Position numbers and translations under genes: made by a program. A stretch of DNA of 64,000 nucleotides. Origin: Streptomyces sp. NBC_01016 (GTDB taxonomy: Bacteria; Actinomycetota; Actinomycetes; Streptomycetales; Streptomycetaceae). The notes below the pieces were generated by a model. That model saw only the letters and a list, made by a program, of their open reading frames with translations. It made no database searches and had not been told where the DNA came from. Location: positions 1,922,001-1,986,000 of the forward strand of contig NZ_JAPEOQ010000002.1 in the NCBI RefSeq assembly GCF_026341035.1, read 5' to 3'. Of the stretch, positions 26,428-34,106 are shown in pieces (positions within the stretch are counted from its first letter, which is position 1; the number at the start of each line of letters is the position of its first letter).

Positions 26428-27568
26428 TGGGCGCGAGATCCGTCCCCGCACCCCGGCGACGTACGGTGACGAGATCGGTCCGCGCCTCATCGGGCCCGAC
26501 CTCGGTGGCGGCCTCGCTCCCGGTCTCCGGCGAAGGCGCACAGGTCGACCCGCAGCCACCCCCGGCCCGGTGCTCCGGCAGCGTCACCTGCTCGGCGCCC
26601 TCCACCTCGAACCCCGCGTCCGCGATCATGTCGAGGTCGGCCTTCCCGGCCTGGCCCTCGCTCGTCAAGTAGTCACCCAGGAAGATGGAGTTGGCGATGT
26701 GCAGCGCGAGCGGCTGCATCGACCGCAGGTGCACCTCGCGGCCACCCGCGATCCGCACCTCCACGTCCGGGCACACGAACCGCACCATGGCCAGGATCCG
26801 CAGACACCGCTGCGGCGTCAGGTTCCACTCCTTGGCCAGCGGTGTCCCCTCGAACGGGATCAGGAAGTTGACCGGCACCGAGTCGGGGTCGAGTTCGCGC
26901 AGCCCGTAGACGACATCGACCAGATCCCCGTCGCTCTCGCCCATGCCCGCGATGAGGCCGGAGCAGGCGGAAAGCCCCGCCGCGTGCGCCTTCTTCACGG
27001 TCTCGACGCGGTCCGCGTACGTGTGCGTCGTGGTGATGTCGCCGTACGTCGCCTCGGAGGTGTTGAGGTTGTGGTTGTACGCGTCCGCCCCCGCGCCGCG
27101 AAGGCGCTCCGCCTGCCCCTCGTCGAGCAGGCCGAGGCAGGCGCACACCTCGACGTCCTCGTTCTCGGACTTGATCGCGTCGATGGTCTTCGCGACCCGG
27201 TCCACGTCCTTGTCCGTCGGGCCGCGCCCGCTAGCCACCAGACACACCCGCTTGGCGCCGCCCGCGACCCCGGCGGCCGCCGCCTTCGACGCCTCGTCGG
27301 GCTTCAGCCACGTGTACTTGAGGATCTCCGCCTTCGAACCGAGGCGTTGCGAGCAGTACGAGCAGTCCTCCGGGCAAAGCCCCGATTTGAGGTTCACCAG
27401 ATAGTTGAGTTTCACCCGCCGCCCGAACCATTGGCGGCGCACCTTGCCGGCCGCGGCCACCACATCGAGCAGTTCGTCGTCCGACGTCGCGAGTACCGCG
27501 AGCGCCTCTTCACGGCTCGGCAGTTCGCGCCGAAGCCCCTTGTCCACCAGCGTGTTCAGCAGGTCCAT
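26420..27568 (-). CDS. bioB: Biotin synthase (radical SAM)
   Basis: A 382-residue radical SAM enzyme inserting sulfur into dethiobiotin. The CxxxCxxC motif is CPEDCSYC, which binds the SAM-cleaving [4Fe-4S]; other conserved pieces are YNHNLNTSEATYGDITTTHT, ACSGLIAGMGE and SIFLGDYLTS. The usual barrel ends near residue 330; beyond it there is a hydrophilic tail with a CGSTC pair (GGGCGSTCAPS). It is the first gene of bioBAD and divergent from bioF. Confidence 0.96.
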   Translation of the reverse strand: MDLLNTLVDKGLRRELPSREEALAVLATSDDELLDVVAAAGKVRRQWFGRRVKLNYLVNLKSGLCPEDCSYCSQRLGSKAEILKYTWLKPDEASKAAAAGVAGGAKRVCLVASGRGPTDKDVDRVAKTIDAIKSENEDVEVCACLGLLDEGQAERLRGAGADAYNHNLNTSEATYGDITTTHTYADRVETVKKAHAAGLSACSGLIAGMGESDGDLVDVVYGLRELDPDSVPVNFLIPFEGTPLAKEWNLTPQRCLRILAMVRFVCPDVEVRIAGGREVHLRSMQPLALHIANSIFLGDYLTSEGQAGKADLDMIADAGFEVEGAEQVTLPEHRAGGGCGSTCAPSPETGSEAATEVGPDEARTDLVTVRRRGAGTDLAPNA

Positions 27569-27615
27569 GGGCCCTGATCCTTACCTATCCCGTGCTCTCG
27601 GGGAAAGGAGACTCT

Positions 27616-27723
27616 CTACAAAGGACGGCGCACGTCGTGTGGGTATTGCCACATCCTGCCCGAGTGGCGCGGGCGCTAGTGTCTGTGCATTACCTACAAA
27701 GCACCGCACCTACAAAGCACCGC
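27616..27723. promoter_or_regulatory. Repeated CTACAAAG motifs between bioB and bioF
   Basis: The 184-base divergent gap contains a perfect 16-base tandem duplication, ACCTACAAAGCACCGC, at 27692-27707 and 27708-27723, and a third CTACAAAG at 27616-27623. TTACCTA also occurs twice (27581-27587 and 27690-27696). The placement suits binding of a biotin-responsive regulator controlling both directions. It does not match the palindromic BioQ or BirA operators I know, so the regulator is unknown. Confidence 0.5.
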
Positions 27724-27752
27724 TCGCCCATTGCCGGACTCGCAGAGGACTC

Positions 27753-28922
27753 ATGGCCACGCCCCACACACCCGCGTTCGGCTGGATCGGCGAACAGCGG
27801 CGCGCCCGCGAGGCCGCCGGGCTCGTCCGTACCCTGCGCCCGCGCCCCGCGGACAGCCCGATGCTCGACCTCGCGAGCAATGACTATCTGGGCCTCGCCC
27901 GGCATCCCGAGGTCGTCGAGGGCGCGGCCGGGGCCGCGCGCAGGTGGGGCGGCGGGGCCACCGGGTCCCGTCTGGTGACGGGCAGCACCGAGCTGCACGC
28001 CCAACTGGAGCGGGAACTGGCGGAGTTCTGCGGTTTCGAGGCGGCCCTCGTCTTCTCCTCCGGATATGCGGCGAACCTCGCAGCCGTCACCGCGCTGGCC
28101 CCGCACGGATCACTGATCGTGTCCGACGCGGGCAACCACGCCTCGCTGATCGACGGCTGCCGGCTCGCCCGCGGGGCCACCCAGGTGGCTCCGCACGCGG
28201 ACCCGGAATCCGTCCGCAAGGCACTCGGCACGCATGAAGGGGCGGCCGTCGTCGTCACCGACTCGGTCTTCTCGGTGGACGGCGACCGGGCGCCGGTCGT
28301 CGAACTTGCGCAGGTGGCACGGGAGTTCGGGGCGGGTCTGATCATCGACGACGCGCACGGGCTCGGCGTCGTGGGTACCGGCGGGCGCGGCGTTCCGTAC
28401 GCGGCGGGGCTCGCGGGCGCGGCCGACACCGTCGTCAGCGTCACCCTCTCCAAGTCCCTCGGCAGTCAGGGCGGCGCGGTGCTCGGCCCCGCCCATGTCA
28501 TCGACCATCTCGTCAACGCGGCCCGCACGTTCATCTTCGACACGGGCCTCGCCCCGGCCGCGTGCGGTGCGGCCCTCGCGGCGCTGAGGCTGTTGCGCCG
28601 CGAGCCGGAACGCGCCGCGCGCGCACGGAACGTAGCGACATCCCTGCATCAACTGCTGCAAAATGAAGGCCTGTTGGCCGTCCGTCCCGATGCCGCGGTC
28701 GTCTCCGTGCGTGCCCCCTCGCCCGATGCGGCGGTCCGCTGGGCGGCGGACTGCCGGGACGCGGGCCTTTCGGTGGGGTGCTTCAGGCCGCCTTCCGTGC
28801 CCGACGGCATCGCGCGGCTGCGGCTGACCGCCCGCGCCGACCTCACGGAGACCGAGGTCGCCGAGGCCGTCCGAGTGATCAGCCGCACCGCTCCCAACGG
28901 GGCTTCTACCGTAAGGAGTTGA
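27753..28922 (+). CDS. bioF: 8-amino-7-oxononanoate synthase
   Basis: A 389-residue PLP enzyme of the alpha-oxoamine synthase family joining pimeloyl thioester and alanine to give KAPA, the first dedicated ring-assembly step. LDLASNDYLGLARHP, GSRLVTGSTELH, IIDDAHGLGVVG and the PLP Lys in VSVTLSKSLGSQGGAV are all present. Start ATG at 27753. Divergent from bioBAD rather than within it. The 3' end overlaps the convergent DUF397 gene by 17 bases. Confidence 0.94.
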   Translation: MATPHTPAFGWIGEQRRAREAAGLVRTLRPRPADSPMLDLASNDYLGLARHPEVVEGAAGAARRWGGGATGSRLVTGSTELHAQLERELAEFCGFEAALVFSSGYAANLAAVTALAPHGSLIVSDAGNHASLIDGCRLARGATQVAPHADPESVRKALGTHEGAAVVVTDSVFSVDGDRAPVVELAQVAREFGAGLIIDDAHGLGVVGTGGRGVPYAAGLAGAADTVVSVTLSKSLGSQGGAVLGPAHVIDHLVNAARTFIFDTGLAPAACGAALAALRLLRREPERAARARNVATSLHQLLQNEGLLAVRPDAAVVSVRAPSPDAAVRWAADCRDAGLSVGCFRPPSVPDGIARLRLTARADLTETEVAEAVRVISRTAPNGASTVRS

Positions 28923-29115
28923 CGAACGTCCGCCAGCTCGTGGACGTGAACAGGAGCGCGGGCCCCGTCGTGCGCTTGGAGTCGCGGACGGCCAGCAGGC
29001 CGACCGGCGAACCCGGCCTCAACGAGGCTGTCTCCACGCAGTTGTTGGCGCCCGTGCTGCGGCTGCTGCGCCGCCATCGGACACCGCTCAGCGACGTACT
29101 GCGGGCAATGGCCAT
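28906..29115 (-). CDS. DUF397-domain protein (WhiJ/Scr2-type partner)
   Basis: A 69-residue DUF397 protein: WRRSSRSTGANNCVETASL, AVRDSKRTTGPALLFTSTSW then FVNSL follow the family pattern (W-SSYS-NCVE, VRDSK, F-WxxF). AGGAGG precedes the ATG. It lies 50 bases downstream of an HTH/DUF5753 regulator on the same strand, the pairing known from whiJ-like loci and the Scr1/Scr2 toxin-antitoxin-like pair of S. coelicolor. It is probably the small partner modulating that regulator. Confidence 0.86.
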   Translation of the reverse strand: MAIARSTSLSGVRWRRSSRSTGANNCVETASLRPGSPVGLLAVRDSKRTTGPALLFTSTSWRTFVNSLR

Positions 29116-29165
29116 GATGCCTCCTCACGCGGTGCCGGCGCACGACGAGGTGTCGGCGTCCTCGC

Positions 29166-30017
29166 TTACCCGGCAATCTTCGCGATGAATTCGAGTGAAT
29201 CCTCGGGTGACCTGGCATGGAGCAGAAGAGCGTCGAAGGCGTCGGTGTACGCCTTGAGGTCTTCTTTCCGTTCGAGGTAGAGGCTACTCGTCAAATGGTC
29301 GAGAACAACCACATCCAGATCAGATGTGTTCGGAAAAGAGAACACAACGAAAGGTCCCGTCAAGCCGATATGGCCACCCGACGAGAACGGAAGCACATGG
29401 ATCCGGACATGTGGCATTGATGCGGCCTCGGCCAGATGTGCCAATTGCCGCCGCAGCACTCCGTTCCCGCCCACCTCCCTGCGCAGCACCGCCTCGTCGA
29501 GCACGGCGGTGAGCCGCAGCGGCGGATCGGCGCGCAGCACGTCCTGGCGCGCGAGCCGCACCTCCACCAGCGCGTCGATGTGCTGGTCCGGCGCCCCGTT
29601 CAATACCGAACGTGTCACCGCGTGCGCGTACTCGGGTGTCTGCAGAAGCCCCGGTACGACGCTCGTCTCCAGGGTCCTGATGCGGCACGCCTGGGACTCC
29701 AGGCTGATGAAATCGCGGTACGCGGGCGGCAGTAGACCGCGGTACGCGTGCCACCAGTGGTGTCCGCCCACCTCGTCCCCGCCGGCCAGTGCGACCACCA
29801 GTTCGCGCAGTCGGGGATCGCGGGCCTCGAAGGCGTCGAGCAGCCGCAGCACGTCCGAAGGCTTCACGCCGCTGCGTCCTGTTTCGATCCTGCTCACCTT
29901 CGACTGGTGCCAGCCGACGAGCCGTGCCGCCTCCCCGCTCGTGAGGCCGGCCTGGACGCGCAGCGTCCGCAATTCGGCACCGAGCTTGCGACGGCGTACG
30001 GCGGGACCGTATTTCAT
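29166..30017 (-). CDS. XRE-type HTH regulator with DUF5753 domain (WhiJ/Scr1-like)
   Basis: A 283-residue regulator: N-terminal helix-turn-helix (about 10-70, SGEAARLVGWHQSKVSRIE) and a DUF5753 domain (about 95-275; IRTLETSVVPGLLQTPEYA is its signature). GAGGAG precedes the ATG at 30017. Streptomyces have dozens of such genes, usually with a DUF397 partner and an anti-sigma-like ATPase, as here on both sides. WhiJ-like proteins influence sporulation and antibiotic production; the specific target here is unknown. Confidence 0.9.
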   Translation of the reverse strand: MKYGPAVRRRKLGAELRTLRVQAGLTSGEAARLVGWHQSKVSRIETGRSGVKPSDVLRLLDAFEARDPRLRELVVALAGGDEVGGHHWWHAYRGLLPPAYRDFISLESQACRIRTLETSVVPGLLQTPEYAHAVTRSVLNGAPDQHIDALVEVRLARQDVLRADPPLRLTAVLDEAVLRREVGGNGVLRRQLAHLAEAASMPHVRIHVLPFSSGGHIGLTGPFVVFSFPNTSDLDVVVLDHLTSSLYLERKEDLKAYTDAFDALLLHARSPEDSLEFIAKIAG

Positions 30018-30165
30018 GGGGGACTCCTCGGGCTCCTCGCGCCACCCGGCCGGACTCCCTCCCGGCCCGCACGGGGCGCGTGTCTGAGCCGACGGTAGAG
30101 GACGGAGCGTGCCTCGGCCCAAATACGGTCCACCGTCGCAGAGTTCACCGCATCGAGCGACAGAT

Positions 30166-30175
30166 ATATGCATAT
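30166..30175. promoter_or_regulatory. AT-rich palindrome ATATGCATAT in the regulator/ATPase divergent gap
   Basis: A perfect 10-base palindrome in the 284-base gap between the HTH regulator (start 30017) and the divergent ATP-binding protein (start 30302). AT-rich dyads are rare in this sequence; it is a candidate site for the HTH regulator or a promoter element. Confidence 0.4.
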
Positions 30176-30301
30176 CTTGGGGGATCGGCACCACAGTGGT
30201 ACGTCCAAGTGGCAATCTGGCGCGAAGCAGTTGCCGGGGGCCGCGCGGGAGCGATCCGCGAGGCCGGACGAGCCACCTCGGCGGGAAAGGGACACGTCGC
30301 C

Positions 30302-30739
30302 ATGGCAGACCACCAGGAAGCATCCGTCACGCTGCCGAGCGATCCCGCCTCGGTCTCGGCCGCCCGAAGGTATGTCGCCACCGTCCTCGCGGAGTGGGGC
30401 ATGGCGGCGGGGACCGACGCGGCGGACACCATCCGCCTGATCGTGTCCGAGCTCGCGACGAACGCGGTGCAGCACACCCTCGGGCAGTCACCCACGTTCA
30501 CCGTCGACATCGAGCTGGAGCGCGACGAGCAGCTGCGCATCGGCGTCACCGACAGCCACCCGCGCTACCCCAAGCGGCTGCCGGCCGCCGTCCAGCAGGA
30601 CAACGGCCGGGGCATGGTGATCATCCGCTGCCTCATCAAGGAGTTCGGCGGCACGCTGACGGTGCGACCGACCCCCGAGGGCGGCAAGACGGTGCTGATC
30701 ACGCTGCCCTGGGTGGCTCCGGTCACCCGACCCGCCTGA
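30302..30739 (+). CDS. RsbW-like ATP-binding (HATPase_c) regulatory protein
   Basis: A 145-residue single-domain GHKL ATPase. The N-box is SELATNAVQHT, the G1-like region is IGVTDSHPRYPKR, and the ATP lid has DNGRGMVIIRCL. Proteins of this kind are anti-sigma or AbaA-type regulators and form the third member of whiJ-like loci. It is divergent from the HTH regulator, and its end overlaps the next convergent gene by 17 bases. Confidence 0.88.
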   Translation: MADHQEASVTLPSDPASVSAARRYVATVLAEWGMAAGTDAADTIRLIVSELATNAVQHTLGQSPTFTVDIELERDEQLRIGVTDSHPRYPKRLPAAVQQDNGRGMVIIRCLIKEFGGTLTVRPTPEGGKTVLITLPWVAPVTRPA

Positions 30740-31196
30740 GAACCGCTCGCCGCAACAGCCACGGCAGCAGCCCCCACAGGCCCGTACAGACGCAGAACGT
30801 CCCCACGCCCGCCGCGATCCCGCCGGCCCTGCCGACCGTCACATCGACCACGAGCAGCACGGACCCGCTCAGCGCGAGCACGAGCGCCACCATCCCGTAC
30901 GCCGCGAGCCGCGAGGACACCCGCACTATCTGCGGTTTCGCGCCCAGGCTGAACAGCATCCGGTGCACCGCGGCCGGCGCCGTGAACAGCGTGGCCGCGA
31001 TGACCGTGAGGAGCAACGTCGTGACGTACGTGGTCCGTTGGACCGTGTCGAGCGACGGAAAGCGCGACGTGAACGCCAGGGTCAACAAGAACGCGAACAG
31101 GAACTGCACGCCGGTCTGGATGACCCGGAGCTCCTGAAGGAGTTCTCCGAAGTTCCGATCGGCGCGCTCCAGCGGCGTCTCGTTGCGCTCGTGCAT
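30723..31196 (-). CDS. DUF6328 family membrane protein
   Basis: A 157-residue protein starting MHERNETPLERADRNFGELL, followed by four hydrophobic helices (about 25-45, 57-77, 100-120, 125-148). The ELRVIQTGVQFLFAFLLTLA segment is the hallmark of this actinobacterial family, sometimes labelled sodium:proton antiporter without proof. Single-gene unit; function unknown. Confidence 0.8.
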   Translation of the reverse strand: MHERNETPLERADRNFGELLQELRVIQTGVQFLFAFLLTLAFTSRFPSLDTVQRTTYVTTLLLTVIAATLFTAPAAVHRMLFSLGAKPQIVRVSSRLAAYGMVALVLALSGSVLLVVDVTVGRAGGIAAGVGTFCVCTGLWGLLPWLLRRAVLRRVG

Positions 31197-31244
31197 CCCC
31201 TACGAGTATCCGCTCGCGGCACGCTCACGCGCGAGCGCTGCGGC

Positions 31245-31718
31245 TCACCGCACCCGGCCGTACGACACGCTGTTCGTCCAGATCCGCTCGAGACGTACCA
31301 CGGCGCCGGTCTTCGGGGAGTGCCAGATGCGGCCCTTACCGGCGTAGATGCCCACGTGGTAGATACTCCGGCCGGAGCGGAAGAACACCAGGTCACCGCG
31401 GGTGCGGTGAGACCTTGAGATGTGCTTGGTCCTGTTGTACTGCTGGGCCGCGGTGCGCGGCAGCTTCTTGCCCGCCCGCTTGAACGAGTAGAGCGTGAGG
31501 CCCGAGCAGTCGAACCGGTGCGGCCCGGTGGCGCCCCACTTGTACGGTGCACCCTTCTTGGACGCGGCGACGTGCAGTGCCTTGACGGATGCCGTGGCCG
31601 CTGATGCCTCGGAAGCGGCGCCGGGGACCATGAGCCCCGCGCCGGCGACGGCGATGGAGAGGGCGGAAGCGGTACCCGCCCGGGTCAGCAGCGACGGAAC
31701 ACGATTCAGCGCAGTCAT
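31245..31718 (-). CDS. Secreted NlpC/P60 (C40) cell-wall hydrolase
   Basis: A 157-residue secreted peptidoglycan endopeptidase. After the start at 31718 there is a signal peptide (about 1-40, ending AASEASA), then the NlpC/P60 domain alone. The catalytic Cys is in RFDCSGLTLYSF, the His in IYHVGIYAGKGR, and the third polar residue follows in RIWHSPKTG. No LysM or SH3 domain is attached, so it is a minimal enzyme. A c-di-AMP riboswitch precedes it on the same strand, as for other cell-wall remodelling genes in Streptomyces. Confidence 0.9.
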   Translation of the reverse strand: MTALNRVPSLLTRAGTASALSIAVAGAGLMVPGAASEASAATASVKALHVAASKKGAPYKWGATGPHRFDCSGLTLYSFKRAGKKLPRTAAQQYNRTKHISRSHRTRGDLVFFRSGRSIYHVGIYAGKGRIWHSPKTGAVVRLERIWTNSVSYGRVR

Positions 31719-31731
31719 GCGCAACCCTTCG

Positions 31732-31935
31732 TCAGCCGCCTGTGAAGGATGACCTGTCGGGTTCGGGCCGGCGAAGTTGCCCGGCCGCAAGCTGCGGCTT
31801 CACCCCAAGGACCGTCCGTCGCGGCCTCTGACGAGGCGCGGCGGGGGCCCGTCGTGCTCGGGTCCTCCACTCCTGCCGATGCACTCCTGTCGACCTGGCA
31901 TCCGCACGGCGGCAGGACTCGGCGTCCGTGCGGAC
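31732..31935 (-). ncRNA. c-di-AMP riboswitch (ydaO/yuaA type)
   Basis: Read on the minus strand, the leader of the NlpC/P60 gene has the conserved blocks of the ydaO element in order: GGCAGGAGTGGAGGACCCGA, then CCTTGGGGTGAAGCCGC, GGGCAACTTCGCC, CCGAACCCGACAGG and a closing ATCCTTCACAGGCGG about 15 bases before the gene start. In actinobacteria this class senses cyclic di-AMP and usually switches off cell-wall hydrolases such as RpfA and NlpC/P60 proteins. The 3' edge is fairly sure; the 5' edge near 31935 is approximate. A strong GC hairpin (31938-31956) lies just upstream. Confidence 0.87.
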
Positions 31936-32257
31936 CGCCCCGCCGCGGTGGCGGGGGCTTGTCGTCGCAACGGATCTTCACGCACGGCGGGGGCGAAAAC
32001 CGAGGTGAACCGGCGGTAAGTGAGTCTCGTCACCCTTGACCCGTTCAGGTGGACGGTGCGGCTTTCGCCCCGGACCGACGAGCCCCGACGAGCCCCGCAC
32101 CAGCGACGGAACGCCGAATTCCGACAGCCGCCTACGGCTCGTGCGCAACTTTGCCGGGCTCATCGACGGACCGGAGGTTGGGCCGTACGGGGTACCTCGT
32201 TCGGGGCGTTTGGATCGTGCCGTAGCGGTTCGGGATGTCCAGTGAACAGTCCCGACT
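31936..32257. other. Intergenic region upstream of the riboswitch
   Basis: About 320 bases with no convincing gene. It contains a hairpin CCCCGCC/GGCGGGG at 31938-31956 and a short direct repeat GACGAGCCCC near 32078-32098. It should hold the promoter for the riboswitch-led transcript on the minus strand and the 3' end of the ClpP transcript. Short open frames here lack ribosome sites and recognisable sequence. Confidence 0.5.
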
Positions 32258-32575
32258 TCAACTGATCGGTTCTGAGGGCAAAGTGACCCGCTTGGTGCGC
32301 CGCTCCCCGTCCAGGACGCGCAGCGCCCGCGCCAGCGTTGTCGCGTGCACCCGGCTCTCGCCCCGCTGGTGCATCAGGTTCAGCGCGTCCCGCAGCTCCA
32401 CCGCCCGGCTCACCAGCGCCTGCGCCGCGCGCAGCCCGCTGTAGGTGTTGTCGCCCCGGGCCGGGTTGATGCGCGCGATGAGGTCGACCACCTCCAGATA
32501 GCGGTCCACGAGCTCGCACTCGGCGCGGGTCATCGCGGGCAGCGGCGGAAGTTCGGGCGGGTACATCGGCATCAC
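32258..32575 (-). CDS. Hypothetical protein co-translated with ClpP
   Basis: A 105-residue soluble, helix-rich protein (MTRAECELVDRYLEVVDLIA near residue 15 onward) with no recognised domain. Its start overlaps the end of the clpP-like gene by four bases (ATGA), so both are made together. High Arg/Glu content suggests a small helical adaptor or partner, but that is inference. Confidence 0.7.
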   Translation of the reverse strand: MMPMYPPELPPLPAMTRAECELVDRYLEVVDLIARINPARGDNTYSGLRAAQALVSRAVELRDALNLMHQRGESRVHATTLARALRVLDGERRTKRVTLPSEPIS

Positions 32576-33207
32576 CTCGCGTCGGGGGAGCGCAGGGTGG
32601 CGGTCCGGTTCTCCACGATGTGGTCCACCAGGCCGTACTCAAGGGCCTGTTGCGCCGTCAGCACGGTGTCGCGCTCGATGTCGGCGCCGACCTGTTCCTT
32701 GGAGCGGCCGCTGTGCAGGGCGAGGAACCCCTCCAACTGGTCGCGCATGCGCACCAGTTCGCTCGCGTAGATCTCCAGGTCGCTCGGCTGTCCCTGGGCC
32801 GGCTCGGGCAGTGAGGGCTGGTCGATCACCACGCGCGCGCCGGGCAGCATCATCCGCTTCCCCGGCGCCCCTGCCGCGAGGATGACCGCGGCCACGGACG
32901 AGCACTGCCCCAGACAGGTCGTCGCCACGTCGCAGCTGACGTACTGCATCGTGTCGTAGAGCGCGGTCATCGCACTGAACGAGCCGCCGGGAGAGTTGAT
33001 GTACAGGGAGATGTCCTGGTCGGGCGCCAGGTACTCGAGGTACATGAACTGCGCCATCACATCGTTCGTCGAGATGTCGTCGATCGGTGTCCCGAGGAAG
33101 ACGATGCGCTCTTCCAGGAGCTTCGAATACGGGTCGAAGGTGCGGCTCCCCGAACTGGTGCGCTCGGTGAACTCGGGCAGGACGTAGCGGCCGGACGGAC
33201 GGGTCAT
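32572..33207 (-). CDS. ClpP-family protease paralogue with catalytic His replaced by Asp
   Basis: A 211-residue ClpP-fold protein close to the Streptomyces ClpP3-5 type: SLYINSPGGSFSAMTALYDT and EYGLVDHIVE are typical. The nucleophile Ser is kept (S104 in GQCSSVAAV), as is the probable Asp (D176), but the family IHQP motif reads VVIDQPS, so the catalytic His (position 129) is Asp. That should greatly reduce or abolish peptidase activity unless it assembles with an active ClpP. Usually such genes come as a clpP pair; here the partner position holds a 105-residue unknown. Divergent from a Phd/YefM antitoxin. Confidence 0.9.
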   Translation of the reverse strand: MTRPSGRYVLPEFTERTSSGSRTFDPYSKLLEERIVFLGTPIDDISTNDVMAQFMYLEYLAPDQDISLYINSPGGSFSAMTALYDTMQYVSCDVATTCLGQCSSVAAVILAAGAPGKRMMLPGARVVIDQPSLPEPAQGQPSDLEIYASELVRMRDQLEGFLALHSGRSKEQVGADIERDTVLTAQQALEYGLVDHIVENRTATLRSPDAR

Positions 33208-33250
33208 GGTGCCTCCTCAAGGCGCTGCTGCGGGACCTGCTTCTCCAAAA

Positions 33251-33267
33251 ATGTACAGGACGTACAT
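33251..33267. promoter_or_regulatory. YefM/Phd-type operator with TGTACA core
   Basis: ATGTACAGGACGTACAT (33251-33267) is an inverted repeat of ATGTAC/GTACAT and contains TGTACA at 33252-33257, with a further GTAC at 33271-33274. TGTACA is the core of the E. coli yefM-yoeB operator. It lies in the 77-base gap between the clpP-like gene and the antitoxin, so binding could affect both promoters. Confidence 0.65.
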
Positions 33268-33284
33268 GACGTACGATGGGGAGC

Positions 33285-33575
33285 ATGGCCTACGAGATTC
33301 CGGTGACGCAAGCCAGGGCTGAGCTCGCCGACCTGATCAACCGCGTCGTGTACGGAAGTGAGCGCGTGGTCGTCACCCGGCACGGCAAGCCGCTCGTCGC
33401 CCTGGTCTCGGCCGCGGACCTGGAGCGACTCGAGGCGATGAGCGAGTCCGCCGGAGATGTCGTGGATGAACCGGTGATCACGTCCGTGTCACGAATTGGC
33501 ACCCTGACGTCCGCTCCCGGCGAACAGCAAAGGTTTGGTATTGCCGCGGAACATCGCGGCCCCGAGATGAGGTAG
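33285..33575 (+). CDS. Phd/YefM-family antitoxin without an adjacent toxin
   Basis: A 96-residue antitoxin. MAYEIPVTQARAELADLINR and VVVTRHGKPLVALVSAADLE are the classic Phd/YefM DNA-binding fold; the C-terminal 40 residues are the flexible toxin-binding part. An ATG nine bases earlier (33276) is in frame. No RelE/YoeB- or Doc-like gene follows; the next gene is ureA 212 bases away. It is therefore an orphan antitoxin acting as a repressor, or paired with a distant toxin. Confidence 0.86.
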   Translation: MAYEIPVTQARAELADLINRVVYGSERVVVTRHGKPLVALVSAADLERLEAMSESAGDVVDEPVITSVSRIGTLTSAPGEQQRFGIAAEHRGPEMR

Positions 33576-33613
33576 CGCGCTCGGCGTTCAGCAATAAGAC
33601 GGTCAAGCGTCGG

Positions 33614-33629
33614 TTAACGCCGTTGAAAC
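33614..33629 (+). promoter_or_regulatory. Candidate GlnR box upstream of urease
   Basis: TTAAC (33614-33618), six bases, then GAAAC (33625-33629) matches one a-site/b-site pair of the GlnR consensus (gTnAc-n6-GaAAc), 159 bases before ureA. GlnR is known to act on ureA in S. coelicolor. The second pair expected downstream is weak here, so confidence is moderate. A GCCGGGCC/GGCCCGGC hairpin (33744-33764) lies closer to ureA. Confidence 0.45.
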
Positions 33630-33787
33630 TCCGCTGAATTACCCTCCAGTCCCAGGTCATCGGCCGCTTTTCGCGGCAGGGGTCGGCACGGATGTGCGCC
33701 TTTGTTGTGTGTTACATCTAGACCCGTCGCGGTGGCCGCGGCAGCCGGGCCCGCATGGCCCGGCGTGAAGGACTGTGAGGTGGATTC

Positions 33788-34090
33788 GTGCAACTGACCC
33801 CGCACGAGCAGGAGAGACTGCTCATCCATGTGGCTTCTGACGTCGCCGAGAAGCGTCGGGCCCGGGGTCTCAAGCTCAATCATCCCGAGGCGATCGCGCT
33901 GATCACTTCGCACATTCTCGAAGGCGCCCGGGACGGGCGCACGGTCGCCGAACTCATGGCATCCGGCCGCAAGTTGCTCACCCGCGACGACGTCATGGAC
34001 GGCATCCCCGAGATGATCCACGACGTGCAGGTCGAGGCGACGTTCCCGGACGGCACCAAGCTCGTGACCGTTCACGAGCCGATCGTCTGA
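33788..34090 (+). CDS. ureA: Urease gamma subunit
   Basis: A 100-residue structural subunit (MQLTPHEQERLLIHVASDVA, GTG start, GTGAGGTG-like site before it). It has the family length and the closing FPDGTKLVTVHEPI motif. Together with the beta and alpha subunits it forms the nickel enzyme that splits urea into ammonia and carbamate. First gene of ureABCFGD. Confidence 0.96.
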   Translation: MQLTPHEQERLLIHVASDVAEKRRARGLKLNHPEAIALITSHILEGARDGRTVAELMASGRKLLTRDDVMDGIPEMIHDVQVEATFPDGTKLVTVHEPIV

Positions 34091-34106
34091 CGGGGGAGCG
34101 GAAGTC

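Noticed and set aside
32020..32265. Small open frames upstream of the riboswitch
   Set aside because: No ribosome site, Arg/Pro-rich translations and no codon bias; treated as intergenic.
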